DNA of 64,000 nucleotides from Platycnemis pennipes (GCA_933228895.1 OW121849.1:41944354-42008353); one strand, 5' to 3'; positions 11,250 through 23,334 are shown, numbered from the stretch's first letter. The notes: a model not told the origin generated them from the sequence alone. A program made the numbers and translations.

Positions 11250-12310
11250 CCTTCATCCTTCTTTTTCATACCCAAGTTTAAATAGCTTACAACCTAGGGT
11301 GGTAAGAGCGTTATGAAACTTTTTATGGAAGAAGTGCACCAAAATATTGCACCCAGAAGCAGCCTTGATATTCTGACTACGGTCATCTACCAAGGCGATA
11401 GCTACTTCTCTTCCTTCATAACGAGTACACAAACGAAGCGTTATGTAGTAATGACCTCTGGGACGCGACGAGGACGAAACTTTGTAAAGAGAAATGACGG
11501 AAGCAATGGTCATGTGCAGATTCAAATTCAAGACCTCAGCATTTGGAAGTCGACACTTCACTTACTCTTGTTCGAAATCAACGGGGGGAGCTTCACCATT
11601 GTGATGACTAAGTGCATGTTTACCGAAAGAGGTAAGAGAGCCTTTTCAATGAATACGCACTTCAGAGAAGCGCAGGTGGATAAATAATCTACTATTAATT
11701 CAGGATACACACAGATGAGGACATAGAAGCCGGAAGAGAAATATGACTTGGTACTGCATGCGGGCATGTTGATACCAGCATGAAATATTTCATGAATAGT
11801 TCTCTTAACATTTCATCTATTAAAATCATATCAAATGACAAACAATGAGGGAATGCTCTATGTTCAGCCTTTAGAATTTGGGATACAGAGAATTTCACCA
11901 TTATTAGAAATATCCTTCAATGCTACATTCAGAGCTGTGCTACTGAGATCGACATCACCTTTCGAGATTTTCAATGTTAACATTCATCATAACAGTGGAC
12001 TCATACCGAGGTGGAAATTAGCGGGTCCAGAAACCTTTTCTCAGAACTAGGAGTGTTGGTACCACTCGCCCACGCATTATTCTCGTAACAATGTGTAGAA
12101 ATGATTATCAAACACATGTTTTACAAGTGTGCGAAACAATGTCTTAATTTAAATTAAAATCAGTTTCAATAGAACCTGCATATAGTCTTGAGTCCCAGGT
12201 AACAGTTGGTATAACCCTTCAGTTGCCTTATAGTCAGGGACGACTATAAGTTCGCAACTAGTTAAGTAAGTAATTTTTATGGAGAGAAATGAGGAAAACC
12301 ATTATCGCAT
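11250..12310. other. no gene recognised
   Basis: Two overlapping ORFs on opposite strands (102 residues minus at 11253-11561; 124 residues plus at 11313-11687) cannot both be real, and neither has a motif I can name. The minus one directly follows a minus-strand LINE scrap and could be further LINE sequence. Confidence 0.4.
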
Positions 12311-12317
12311 AGTTTAA

Positions 12318-12480
12318 TATAGATCCTAAGATAGGGTTGACGTAGCTCTTCACTTCATAATCCTATGAGATAACCTCTTCTTATTTACATAATTCTTCTG
12401 TTTTACATTCATCAACACCTGCCCCATATATCTCATACGAGGCCTGAGTTTGCCATTTTTCAAATTCACTGTTCCCTCGA
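12318..12480 (-). repeat. 3' end of a GATGAT-tailed LINE
   Basis: Same sequence order as the copy at 56129-56480 (TCCTAAGAT-GGTTGACG-AGCTCT, then TATTTACATAATTCTTCT, then CATATCTCATACGAG) but more diverged. It lacks the simple-repeat tail. Confidence 0.65.
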
Positions 12481-14115
12481 AGATTGTCTTCCTATAAAAT
12501 CATCATATGTACGGTTACCCTAGGGTAAAAGTGAATAACATCCGTCAGTAGATTTCGGCGCCGGTGATAATTTTTTTTACCTTGCACAGGATTGTTCGCT
12601 AAAAGAATTTTTTTAACATTCATTTGGAATTCATACAGACGGCAAATTTCGTTTCCGTACACCTTGAGTCGCACGAGGAAAGAGTGGGCAGTCTTTTTTT
12701 CTGCCTACTTTGCAAAAATGACAACTTTTTGTCGAGCGATCGCCATCTGCAGTCGCAAGCGAATCCAAACGGCTCTTTCGGAACTTTTTGGAGCCAGAAC
12801 TGATGACGGACGAACTTTGCGTTCGAATTTGGAGGAGTCACCATAAACATGCCGACGCACGAAGCGAACGTCAAAGAGTGCTGGCACCCGAGGAGTCGAA
12901 TAGGGTGTCAGTAGAGTGTCAAAAGAACAAGCGGTCTCCATTCTTACTCCACCTCCCCGGCCGATGCCAAATAGACATGACTCGTTCGGGCGAAACGCTG
13001 AGCCAATAACGGCTCACTCGATAAAACTACTTCGGCAGAGGCACGGTAGTGACTCGACGTGGGAAGGCCGAGAGAGGTAAAAAAAATAGCGCAGCGTGGC
13101 GTGACCTCGATTCGATTTTTTTTTCAAATCGCCACGAAAGAGCCAATGGACTACTATTCTTACTGTTTGCCGGACTGATATGAGAGTGACTTTTTTCGCA
13201 GTAGCCAATGTTTGTCAATCTATTTTCTGTTTAGCTGACAGTATAAAAAAGGGCAAAAACTAAACCCAAGTTTAGTATAGACATGGATTACCATCACTTT
13301 GTGCAGGGGCGCGTTAGAGGCATTTCATTCCATTATCGTAAATCTTAATACTTTTGAGTGCCCGAATGGTGGATGATCACGTTTAGGAAAGGCAGGACAT
13401 GTGACGCGACTAAGCACTTTAACTGAACGACGGTGTGAATTATTAGGTTATTGTGCAAAATATGCAAATTGGCACTTCTTAATTTTCATCTCTGTTCGTA
13501 CAGGTAGGTAGTATCAGTGATCAAAGTAACCAGGAATTAGAAATAAATTCTACTGGCTATGTTAATGGCTCTGGCATGCTACGTTTGATTTGCACCGCTA
13601 TCTTGGAAATGAATTAGACGTTTCTACGCTACACCTAATGCTACATTATTATACAAGATAAAATTATTTCATAAGCGTTTTGGAGCATTTGCTACTACCC
13701 TTCTTAATATTTGATCGTTCGATGCATCCTTAATATCCAATTCACGTTACACAAGTCATTGTCGGCATGAAGAAATGCGAGTGCCTCACTTTTCCGTAGT
13801 ATTCCTTGTGCTTTTCTTTTGGAGATGGAGCTACGTAGGTCTACAGATTTACAGGAGCTAAATTTGTCGAATGACTGAAAGAGGGACTTATTTTAATGAA
13901 GTAAACCAAACAGTCTGCCGAGATATATGGTCATTGTCATTTTTTTTTATGAGAGGTATTCTTTGCCTTTAGGTTGCGCATCTCATAGGATGCTCAGTAG
14001 TAGGCGAGTGTTGAAGCTAACAGAAAATTGGTTCCGTTGTCGTGCTTAAACAGTAGATGAATTCATTTATGGTTGATGCCGCTCAAGTAAATATGGAGTC
14101 GCAAAAATCCCTGCG
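12480..14115. other. no gene recognised; CpG-bearing patch 12640-13220
   Basis: The 12.64-13.22 kb part has more CpG and several short ORFs open on both strands at once, which points to composition rather than coding. The rest is AT-rich. Confidence 0.45.
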
Positions 14116-14129
14116 TCACGAACCAGACG

Positions 14130-14415
14130 CATGCCACTAATCACAGGCACGCATTCGTGGGCTTCATTTGGCGTTGCCTCGGACTGCGTTTGCCAATCAG
14201 AACCGAAATCTCCGTGGCAGACGACGTTACCTCTTGCGCTGTCGATCTCTTAGCATTCACGGCAGACAGCATTACGGTATCGTGATAAAACCAGAGTTCT
14301 CTATCAGCCATTTCCTCATCATCTTCTGGAATCCAAGGGCACGGGTCGCCATCGTCCTCTGTTTTCACCTGGTGCTGAAGCGGGCATGGCAACGAAGTTC
14401 CATGCTAGCGCGCCT
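14130..14415 (-). other. coding-like block of unknown origin
   Basis: An 83-residue minus-strand ORF (14141-14392) contains an acidic stretch (KTEDDGDPCPWIPEDDEEMA) and ordinary amino-acid usage, in a block that is less AT-rich than its neighbours. The frame is also open upstream to about 14400. I do not recognise it. It could be an old host exon or a piece of a DNA transposon. Confidence 0.25.
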
Positions 14416-14419
14416 AGGC

Positions 14420-16130
14420 AAAGCTATTGGCTATAACTAGGCATTGATGGTTGTAAATTTAGACGCCTTAGTTCATAAACTCTTAGAGAGCACGGGATGA
14501 ATCCCATTTTCACGGTACAAGATTATGCAACGCATAGCATGATTCTCTTCGTCAGTTATAAAAATCATAATACGCATTGTTTATAACACGATGCGCCATG
14601 TGCTCTGGTCGATATACAGCCAGCATTTCCATACTCACTCTCTACTGAAAGTGATTTGACAAAATGAGATCTTATCGTGCTGCTAACTGCTAATGTTATA
14701 TCATACCATCTAAAGCCACTAAATTAGTATTTAGGTGAGCATAAAACCCATGCAGGAGACTGGATCCAAACCCGTGACTTTTGGCTAGAAGGACCAGTGC
14801 CTTAATAGCCTGGATTCCGAGGCCAACTTAGCAATGGAAGTAAACAGTTCCTCTTCCATAAATCTAACAATGTTTTGTAAGAAATAAGTCATGAACCTAC
14901 GATGGACACAGGAGGAAATCGAAGTTTTTCCATTTCAGATTCTTTTTCCAAGACTAGCGTCGCATATTGGTTGAATCAAAATAATTAACTGAGTCAATTT
15001 TCTTTAAGTTTTCTTGCCATTCTTGAGCTGAGAAAGTTGCTATTAACTTTTTAACCAAATACTCCAACGGGGAATCGGATTGGTATGTTGGATACACGAT
15101 TGGCTTCCAATTCCAAGGGTCTGAGTTCGAATATCGGCAGTGGAATATTTAAGAGAAAATCGGTCCCTTCTTGAGCGCTGTGTGAAAATATCTTCTAGTT
15201 CAGTATTACGTTTGTCAGATGTGACGTAAAAGAGTGAACCCTTTGGTACTTTTTGTTTAGAGCGGTATCATGCCATCGCCGAGTTCGTCTCCTCCATTTC
15301 TCCTCCTCTCCACGAATTCTCGTCTCTTTCCAAATCCCCTCCTATCCTCTATGGTGTAAATGACGTCAGCAACCGGTCACCTCCTATTATAGCAATACAA
15401 AATTTCCAGGCTCGATTAACTCTGAAGCACCCAAAACTCACCACATTCATTATATTAGAAAAAAAATCATTCTAGTTTGAGTCGCTGGTCAGCTGAACTC
15501 GTGATATGCTTCAATAAATGAAAGGGGGACACCTGAAAAAAAAATCAATTTTATAGGTGTAACGAGAGCATTCGTTCGGCCGAACGTGTACTATTACTAT
15601 TATTGCCCAGTGTAGTAGCCCAGGTAGATCACGACCTTACGATTGGCCCAGAGAGGCAAGGAGGACGTCGTCCACTTCCGCGAAAAGTAAAAGGAAGACA
15701 CTCGTGACAATGCGGGTATCTTGGCGTTCGCGAAAGAGAGTCCCATGCGATCCTCCACGGGCGTTTGAAAAGGGAAGGTTTTCATTGCCTTCGCTCGGTG
15801 AAGCGGAACCCTCCTCTGCCATTAAGCGGAAGAAATTAGGAGGGGGGAAAGAGGAAAAGGAGAGAACAAGGGGTGAGCACTGAAAGAGATAACTTCACGC
15901 TCAGTCCGAGGGAGTGGTTGAATGAAAGGGTTAGTGGAAGGAAAAGGAGGAAATGTGTGCGAGAAGGGGAATCGGAGCTATTAAATCCCGGTCGTTTCAG
16001 AGAGTACGCGAGTGTGTTAACTTCATCGTCCACACAGAGAAGGAGCAGGAAACGGATACATAAAGAGGATGATGCTGCACAATTTTAACAGCATCTTTCT
16101 TTAACCAATGGGTCGACTGTTACATTTCTG
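14420..16130. other. no gene recognised; tRNA-like head near 15.1 kb
   Basis: A weak tRNA-like stretch with a B-box-like GAGTTCGAATATC lies at about 15122-15134. A 14-bp perfect palindrome (CGTTCGGCCGAACG) sits at 15573-15586. From 15.6 to 16.05 kb short ORFs are open on both strands with no recognisable content. Confidence 0.4.
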
Positions 16131-16141
16131 CCGGGTACCAT

Positions 16142-16615
16142 TAGGGTGGTCCTTATTTTTCGATTTTTCGATTTTCTTTCGGGACACCCCCTCAATTTAT
16201 GCTAATTGGTGTAAAAACATATCCTGTAAAATATTATTGCAATTGAATAACGGGAAGACGTGCCGCATCGCACTCAAAGTTGTGAAATTTTGGCACTTTT
16301 GGCTATTTTTCGGACAGGAATGGCGATAAGAAGGGGCTGGTATTTTTCAACTGATTTTCTCTGGTAACCATCGACTCATTGGACATTTGACATGCTGCAC
16401 CTACAATATTTTCCAATTGTGACCGGTGGTTCCCGAGATACGGCCCCAAGAGTGAGCGCGTGCCACCCCAAGTGGCGCCGCCTCGCGCCAATGCTCGAAG
16501 CTCCCAAGTCCGTCGCTTCAATCGGCGTTAGTCCTATTCTTTCGACGAAATGTATTGTTAAGCGATATTTTCTTAACACAGTTTTAATTTATTAATTTAA
16601 TTAAAGTAAACAATG
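16142..16615 (+). repeat. left terminal inverted repeat, 474 bp
   Basis: Pairs with 19542-20015. Begins TAGGGTGGTCC and its similarity stops at AAAGTAAACAATG. Both arms contain a GC-rich internal block (about 16440-16530) that produces matching mirror ORFs at each end; these are not genes. Confidence 0.93.
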
Positions 16616-16749
16616 AACATTAATTGAGATTCAATAATTGTATCTTTATGTTTCTTTTAATGCAGGAAACATTTTTGTCAGCACTTCACATACCCATGTA
16701 CTCTGAGATACAACCCTGAGAATAAAAAACTATTTTAAAATTTAAATAT

Positions 16750-19128
16750 CTAAGTGAGCTGGCATGCTTGATTCTCTGTAACATATGAAAATTCTTTTGA
16801 CAATGTAGCTCTATTAGAGTATGGCAGTTTACGCCTGTAGTTAGACACAACCTTTAGGAAATATTGTTTCCGACTTTCGTCTTTTGTTGACTTATCATTA
16901 AATTCCTCCATCAATGTAACCCCCCTTTCAGCAGAATCATTTACCACTTTCAGTTGCATTGCAATCTTCTGTCCTTCTTCATATGCCTTATCACTTTTCC
17001 AGTCAGATGGATCCTTGGAGAGAAATGTCATAGGAGTTTAAAGGGTTTGGAAAAGATTTTTTGATTCATAAAATATAGTCTTCAAGACCCTTATTGACGT
17101 AGAAGTCAATATCTTTCGGAAGCAATGAAAATATTTTCGGTATCTCGTCACCACTATCAGTGAAGCTTGATTCTAGAGCTTCTATCATTCGTCTTTTGGC
17201 CACTACTGGTAGATTGTCATCGAAAAAGCCTGGGGCTGCAGCATCCAGGGATAAATACCATAAATGGTTCCGAAATTTGCTCATTGTCACCTGACTAACT
17301 GCACTGTCGATTTTCCTGTATTTATACAAAGTGTTGAAGAACATTAAATACCGCCTCGGAGCTTCAACCACAATCGGTGCCGTTATCCATGCCTCGACAT
17401 ACAGATGCACAATAAACAAACACATATCACGGATTAAGGTCTCTTCCTCGGCTGACAAGGATAACTCTACGCGAAAAATAAATATTTTCAGGCAGCAAAG
17501 CGTTTTCGACATCCACCTTGCATGATGCATAGTACCAGGAACGCGAAACGATATACCGCGCGGAGGAACCCCCCCTAAATATACAACAGTCAGCTCAAGA
17601 AGTTCTCATTAGTCCTCCCTGGGGTAATTTCCTTGCAGCTGTTGTAGTGCAATCGGTACAATATTTCAAACTTCCTCTTGCAATACTTCTACCGAACGTC
17701 TGTCTTGCTTGCATGAGTTACCGCTACGGTCTCAACCTAAGCCGTATTAAATTTTAACTTGAATATGACACCGAATTATTCTGCAGCCCAATACTGTACC
17801 AGCTGGGACGTGCGGAAAATACTATTCCAGTGCCTGTACTCAACCTAAGAAATACTAAGCTACTGGAATACTGTTTTAACTAAGAATTTTATGTCTGATA
17901 TCGCCAAAACTCATTATTGGCATTATGTGAGCATATGGCTAATGGACAATTTTATAATTTATGACTATATTTCTGATTTTATTTGAACAAACTCTGTATT
18001 CCATTGAACCCTGGGTGGGTGGTAGAGAGGACGCGATTGATGTCCTAACCCACCCAGGCTAAATAAAACATAAGTCAAGTCAAGTCAAGTCATGCCTGTT
18101 TTGTAGTTGTCCTTATTCAACGAAGGCCACATATTCTGAAACATTTTAAACAGAGGAACATTAGCTGTCGAAGACTTCCCGAATTTTGCGTCGAAGACAC
18201 TTTTTAAAACCCGCTCGTATATGTGGTGCCGGCATGGTAGAAGCAATATATCCTTTTTGAGAAGCTGCTCTAATATGACATGCGCCATTGAGTCTCCCAG
18301 TGTTTGTCACAGTTGTATCGCAGCATAATGCTTGCACATTTAAATGTAGGTTCCACTCTTCCAGCATCTGATGCACGGCAACCCGTTGCAACGGCTTGAT
18401 CTTTGCCACTGCCTGATGGTGAAATGGGAACCCCAAGTAGATGCTCAGCTCCACGACTGGTGGCTATAACAGGGAACCTATCCACCAGTTCTTTGCCCAT
18501 CAATGCTGGAAGCAATTTTTCGTCCCAGTTTATGGTAACTGCACCCGGCTCCTCTAATGCGAATGTTCGGCGTAGGTTTGCTTCATACTCCGCCCGTAAA
18601 CGCTCGTGGCAGTGACGGATAGATGAGCGATTTATGACAAATTCGTCAACATTTTGGTGAAATGCTTCAGCAGCTGCTATCAAAATGTGAACTGCTTCCC
18701 TGTCGCTCACTTTGCATTTATCAAAAATGCGACAAGTCTCGTAGTGATCAGGTCTCTTCGAGCTCGCTTTACGGTCGGGCTGTAGGAAGCACTGGTGGCA
18801 ACGTTCTCTGATCTTCCTTCGTTCTTCGTCCTGAAAATTTTTGCTATTTCCGCCACTCCTGGTAGAGACTCTCCAACTTTCCGATGCTGTGCTGAAATTT
18901 TCGCGTTGGTATCCGCGCTGTCTCCCAAAAAACTTCCACTTCTTTCAATGCAAGACTAGCACTAGATCGCAAATTTAAATCTATCTTACGAATGTTATAC
19001 AAAAGAACGCTTAGCACCTGTCCATTACATGGCAACTTAGAACCAATAATTTGATTCTCATAATGACCAATTAAGAATATTTGATCGGCGTTTCTAGTTT
19101 CGTTTCCAAATCCTATCCAGCAGTCCAC
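16750..19128 (-). pseudogene. transposase of the 474-bp-TIR element, frameshifted and interrupted
   Basis: The protein can be followed on the minus strand through pieces in changing frames: 19128-18844 (N-terminus), 18928-18720, 18722-18375, 18375-18285, 18288-18092, then after the insertion 17715-17066, and 17031-16750 to the stop. Visible landmarks are INWDEKLLP (possible first acidic residue), ELVDRFPVIAT with LLGVP, then CCDTTVTNTGRLNGAC (second acidic residue), LPCRHHIYE (C-x-x-H type motif), FRVPGTMHHARWM, and near the C-terminus KVVNDSAERGVTLMEE. I recognise this protein type as a widespread arthropod and cnidarian transposon-encoded family, but cannot name its superfamily. At least four frame breaks and one insertion make it non-functional. 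Confidence 0.82.
17716..18090 (+). mobile_element. 375-bp retroelement-like insertion with (AAGTC)n tail
   Basis: The transposase reading is interrupted between KTGM and the segment encoding ALQQLQGNYPRED. The inserted DNA is flanked by CATG (17712-17715 and 18091-18094) and ends on the plus strand with ATAAAACATAAGTC and further AAGTC units, as expected of a LINE or SINE 3' end. Just before the tail is an inverted pair CCTGGGTGGGT / ACCCACCCAGG (about 18010-18057) that can form a stem. A 4-bp duplication is short for a LINE, so its exact limits are uncertain. Confidence 0.6.
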
Positions 19129-19541
19129 TCAACTCTAAGATCCTCCTTAGCAGCCGTCTTCAGATCGAATTAAATCTCTGGCTCATATGCTGTAAACGTA
19201 CATGCAAACTGTCCGGTTTATATAGACGAGCCTTAAGCTCGGCTGGCCAGGATTCAAGTCTGTGCGTTGGAGCGATTAATGCGGCCTTTGAAATAATGTT
19301 TCATTGAAACATCTCCTTATGTAGATTTTCACGTTTCTCCTATGCCTACATTGTTACTTTATATGAATATGAAACAATTTAATCAGGTGTTGGGCCCTAA
19401 GCTTTTGTGTCGCATCTAAAAAACAAAGATATCCCACACTTCCTCTATATCAGTTAAAATATGAAGTTAAGTGTAGGCATATTACTGGGTTTATTTTTGT
19501 GGTCAGAAAACAGCATTCAAATTGAATTTTCAATAACTGTG

Positions 19542-20015
19542 CATTGTTTACTTTAATTAGATTAATAAATTAAAACTTTGTTAAGAAAATATCGCTTAGC
19601 AATACATTTCGTCGAAAGAATAGGACTAACGCCGAATGAAGCGACGGACTTGGGAGCTTCCAGCATTGGCGCGAGGCGGCGCCACTTGGGGTGGCACGCG
19701 CTCACTCTTGGGGCCGTATCTCGGGAACCACCGGTCACAATTGGAAAATATTGTAGGTGCAGCATGTCAAATGTCCAATGAGTTGTTGGTTACCAGAGAA
19801 AATCAGTTGAAAAATACCAGCCCCTTCTTATCGCCATTCCTGTCCGAAAAATAGCCAAAAGTGCCAAAATTTCACAACTTTGAGTGCGATGCGGCACGTC
19901 TTCCCGTTATTCAATTGCCATAATATTTTACAGGATATGTTTTTACACCAATTAGCATAAATTGAGGGGGTGTCCCAAAAGAAAATCGAAAAATCGAAAA
20001 ATAAGGACCACCCTA
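19542..20015 (-). repeat. right terminal inverted repeat, 474 bp
   Basis: Inverted copy of 16142-16615, same length, roughly 98 percent identical by eye. Ends GGACCACCCTA just before the second GGGTACCAT. Confidence 0.93.
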
Positions 20016-20024
20016 GGGTACCAT

Positions 20025-21220
20025 GCTGCGCGAGGCATGTAAACAGGACGAGGACGATCAGAATTTGGGAAACGTTAACGCGTCTCAAACATATGTTCCG
20101 AATCGACTTTCGCTATGAAAATATTCCTAGGAGCTCAAAACATGTAAAATTTAGAATATGATTCAAATAATAATTTGAATTGAAATAGAAAAAAATGAAT
20201 GCTATGCGCAGTTCCAAATATTTTCATTTCAAAATTCATCAAATAATTAGAAATAACATTTCGATAGAATTAAATAATTATTTTCTCTAGGTCCTATTAT
20301 TATTAACGTGTTTAGCACTGGCAAACTCAAATTCTATTGAATCATGAACGCGAAATGCACAAATGAAAAAGATAAACAGCAGCACTTGCGTGTGTTTTTC
20401 ATGGATGCACTTTCATTTCACTCGTTTTCCTTAAAAATGGTTTAAATAAGCCTCAATCAGAGCTGATAGAAAAAATACTTGTGTTTATTTATTCCACTGT
20501 ACCACCGAGAACGGAAAATTTTCCTTATTCAAATAAAGACAGGAAAGAAAAAAAGAAGCTCTCCATGCACACTATCATAGTAGAGTAATTATGAAAGACA
20601 TGGAAATAGTTTTAAACGTGCCTCTCCTTTCTGAGAAATTAGAAATTTCTCGTTGTTGTGATGAATCCAAAATTATCCCACCGTAAGCATAGGTCCAATT
20701 GTTACGCCTATTTCTATGAAGCGGCGAGTAGAATCATTAAAACAGCAAACTGACGTTACTGGGGCATTCAGGTTACGAGTTGTTTTTCCTAAAATAAGCA
20801 AAATTTCCAGATAAGTACGGGTGTGGTCGTAAATTTATGTTTTTGTCCTTCTCTCCCTACGATGGAACTAAAGAAATTGAAACCAACTCTAAGGTTGTAA
20901 ACGATAGGCGTTAGCTGTAAACGGTGGTTAGCCAAATGGAACATCACTATGAAACTCCATGTTCAATAGCATTAAAACATTGCAGAATTTTTCATTGTTG
21001 TGTATTGATACTGGAGATAAAATATCGAAAGATTACACGCGTGAATGGATAGAAAAAATTATCCTGATTGTCGGCGTAGGTGATAGTTCTGCCAATTCGG
21101 TATATGTTCCGTCAATAAAAGCGGAATTCGTGTTAACTTATCGGGAAATATTGCCATTTAGGGCAGAGTGGTAGATTGGGGAAGCTGCAATATTTACCTT
21201 TTCTGACGGAATCTATAAAG
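20025..21220. other. no gene recognised, AT-rich
   Basis: Strongly AT-rich sequence. A 71-residue ORF at 20959-21174 (plus) has no motif and stands directly in front of a LINE 3' end, so it may be unrecognised LINE sequence. Confidence 0.45.
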
Positions 21221-21224
21221 TACA

Positions 21225-21352
21225 TGGAGCAAGTTGTGAAGAATGTAAAAGAGAAAATTACGTTGATAAAGAGATTGACCAAGAGAAGAATCGAGACGAG
21301 GGCTGCGTCAAACCAATCCTAGAATTGTTGACCGATGATGATGATGGTATCC
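21225..21352 (+). repeat. 3' end of a GATGAT-tailed LINE
   Basis: Contains CTGCGTCAAACCAATCCTAG, then AATTGTTGACCGATGATGATGATGG as the tail. The upstream 80 bases encode the end of the LINE protein (V-NVKEKNYVDKE-LTKRRIE). The same end occurs at 23335-23460 (plus) and, inverted, at 56129 and 12318. Confidence 0.75.
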
Positions 21353-21404
21353 AGTTGAATGCTATTTGAAGCTGAAACGTTTAACTGAACCTTTCCAAAA
21401 GATT

Positions 21405-21480
21405 CTCTCAGATTCTAACGCGAGACCTCCTGTCATCCTGTATCCCAGCGCTCTATACAGTGGACAGCCACTTATTTCTG
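21405..21480 (-). repeat. degenerate tRNA-derived SINE head
   Basis: The complement shows a tRNA-like order: TGGCTGTCCACTGTATAGAGCGC (A-box side) and GCGTTAGAATCTG (B-box-like). Body and ends are not discernible. Confidence 0.35.
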
Positions 21481-21599
21481 TCTAATCTCAACCTATCCTA
21501 AAACAAACGGAAAAATCCCTGCTCCAGGCTGCCTTCGTACCCGAGACCAGAATTTGATTGCCAGAATGGTTTGCCACCGACCTGGTTGCCTTGACCAAT

Positions 21600-22315
21600 A
21601 AGCGTTAAGTATCTGCAATAGTTGAAAAATCATGGATGACGAGCATCTTTATCTCGCGAGAATCGACATCGGTTCCTTGAGGAGGACGTTCGAGACGTCC
21701 TCGCCAGGCACGAGGCGAGCTGCGGTGGGTGGCAGAGGGTGCTGAGTTGTGTTGGGATGGGGACAGGCGCTCTTGGACAAACCCACGCAGCAGCGGCAAC
21801 GGAATCGGACGACTCTAGTTTACGGCCCCCCTACGCATCTCACCGCGGGTACAAACTAGCTGCCGTAACTCAACTCGGTCCACTACCGGAGGCGAGACTC
21901 GCACTGCGCTATCTACGAGAGAGTTTTGAAAGAAAAGTGGGAACCCCCTTCCCTCCCTTCCGCCCAGAGCAAGCCTGTACAGAACCTGATTCCAAGGGGA
22001 TCCAGTAAATGGCACATATTTAGAGAGCGCGGCTCAGTCGTGAATATACATCTCCCAAGGACGCAGGTGAGCGTAGGCTAGAAAATCTGATGGGCACGAA
22101 TTCGTTTCGTACCGAAGGTCTAGTTCTTGGGAAGTGCGGAGGATAAAGCCTCATTGTTTCCGTTCCCATTGCGAAACACGATTGTTGAGTGGATGTGGGG
22201 ATGGGAAATGAGTAGATAATTAGCCGGCAGCGAGAGGAACAAGACGAATCGGGCCGCTTGTGCGGACACAGTCCAACTTTACGAGCCCGTTCATGTTTGG
22301 CCATTCGTCCTTTTC
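21600..22315. promoter_or_regulatory. GC/CpG-richer island
   Basis: Higher GC and CpG than both flanks, with short ORFs on both strands (for example 89 residues plus at 21739-22008) that show no domain. Such islands in AT-rich invertebrate DNA often mark promoters or first exons. No TATA or splice pair stands out. Confidence 0.25.
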
Positions 22316-22604
22316 AGCTCTTTCGACTAGCTTTTGTCTCCTGAATCCCTCCCATTCCTACCATCAATGACAGCTCTGCTTGAACCGCCCGAGGGGCCAG
22401 AGGTCCAATTTGGCACGAATCTGCCCAAGAAATGAAACTGAAGTGGTCAGGAGCAGTAAATATGTCCAATACGAGCGATTCAATCCATAAAATAGGTAGT
22501 TGCATGTTTGTGTAAGGACTTGAAGGTAACCCAACTAACAGCACATTTTTGCATGCTTAGTTTACTATTTTTATCTTTTTAAATATTGCAGTTTAGACTA
22601 ATAT

Positions 22605-22718
22605 ATTAATACTAATCCTTTTGAATGCATGAAATGTAGTGCATGTTTGGTGAGAATTCACCCCCTACCACTCAACTTTGAGGTGGCTTGCAGGGTATTA
22701 TGTAGATGTAGATGAGGA
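22605..22718 (+). repeat. 3' end of the (GTAGAT)n LINE family
   Basis: GTGCATGTTTGGTGA, then CACCCCCTACCACTC, then GAGGTGGCTTGCAGGGTAT and GTAGATGTAGATGAGG: the same blocks as the 3' UTR of the LINE at 3.1 kb. A second copy with part of the protein follows at once. Confidence 0.8.
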
Positions 22719-22764
22719 GAAAAATGGATCGTAACAGAAATCATAGGACTAAAAGCAAGTAAAA

Positions 22765-23292
22765 ATCTCCTGAAACGAGAGTACTCTCCAAAATGTTCAC
22801 TATCAGAAGACAGATTACAATTTAGGCTTAAACTTTTAATTAAATTCGATATCTTTTATGAACCCCTGCGTATTATGCTATGTTTGATCAGTAAAACAAG
22901 ATTATAGAGATAAATTGTGGCAGCAATAGATTTAATATGTCAGTTTTCCCGCGTACCACAATACAATAGGCTGCGTAGCAAATGGCTGGTAAAAATTGCT
23001 GAAGTAATCTGTAGAGCATGAAGCACGTTTTAACATTACTAACCTATGCATGATTGGAAGATAAATATATTTAGAGAAAACTTTTCTAATCAGTAATCAC
23101 GACGTCACTTGTTAAAACTAACCATATAGCTGGAAGTAACTCATACATAACTGTTTCCATGTCGTTGTATCATTGTAGCTCTTACAATTAGTTGCATGTC
23201 AGTGGTGCATGTTTGGTGATCTTCACCCCCGGCCACACACATTTTCGCGGTGGCTTACAGGGTATTGCACAGATGTAGATGCAGATGAAGTG
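22765..23292 (+). mobile_element. LINE fragment: RT C-terminus plus 3' UTR, (GTAGAT)n family
   Basis: Decayed coding sequence lines up with the end of the LINE protein at 3.2-4.5 kb: EDRLQFRLKLLIKF here against ERRLKFRLNLLQKF there, then TPAYYAMFDQ against TPAYYARFDQ, and SVFPRTT against AFFPRTI. At least one frameshift and several stops intervene. It runs into the family 3' end at 23200-23292, with GTAGATGCAGATG as the tail. Confidence 0.8.
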
Positions 23293-23334
23293 ATATTAAT
23301 TCAATTTTTGCCATTGAAAATTATATCGACAGCT

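Larger units (their letters stand above)
16133..20024 (-). mobile_element. DNA transposon with 474-bp TIRs and 9-bp TSD, inactivated
   Basis: The element proper is 16142-20015 (3874 bp). Both ends start TAGGGTGGTCCTTATTTTTC reading inward, and the 474-bp arms (16142-16615 and 19542-20015) differ at only about ten positions by eye. The flanks carry a perfect direct repeat GGGTACCAT (16133-16141 and 20016-20024), so the insertion boundaries are well supported. One transposase gene lies on the minus strand, broken by several frameshifts and by a 375-bp insertion. A 9-bp duplication is seen in Mutator-like and some Merlin elements, while the C-x-x-H and DTT-NTG motifs look hAT-like, so I leave the superfamily open. 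High arm identity suggests a fairly recent insertion, although the gene was probably already dead. Confidence 0.9.

Noticed and set aside
18069..18090. AAGTC repeat as a plain microsatellite
   Set aside because: It sits exactly at the junction where the transposase frame resumes, so it is better explained as the tail of an inserted retroelement.
19562..19854. ORFs of 67-72 residues mirrored at 16303-16595
   Set aside because: They are the two arms of the same terminal inverted repeat, open because of a short GC-rich block, not genes.
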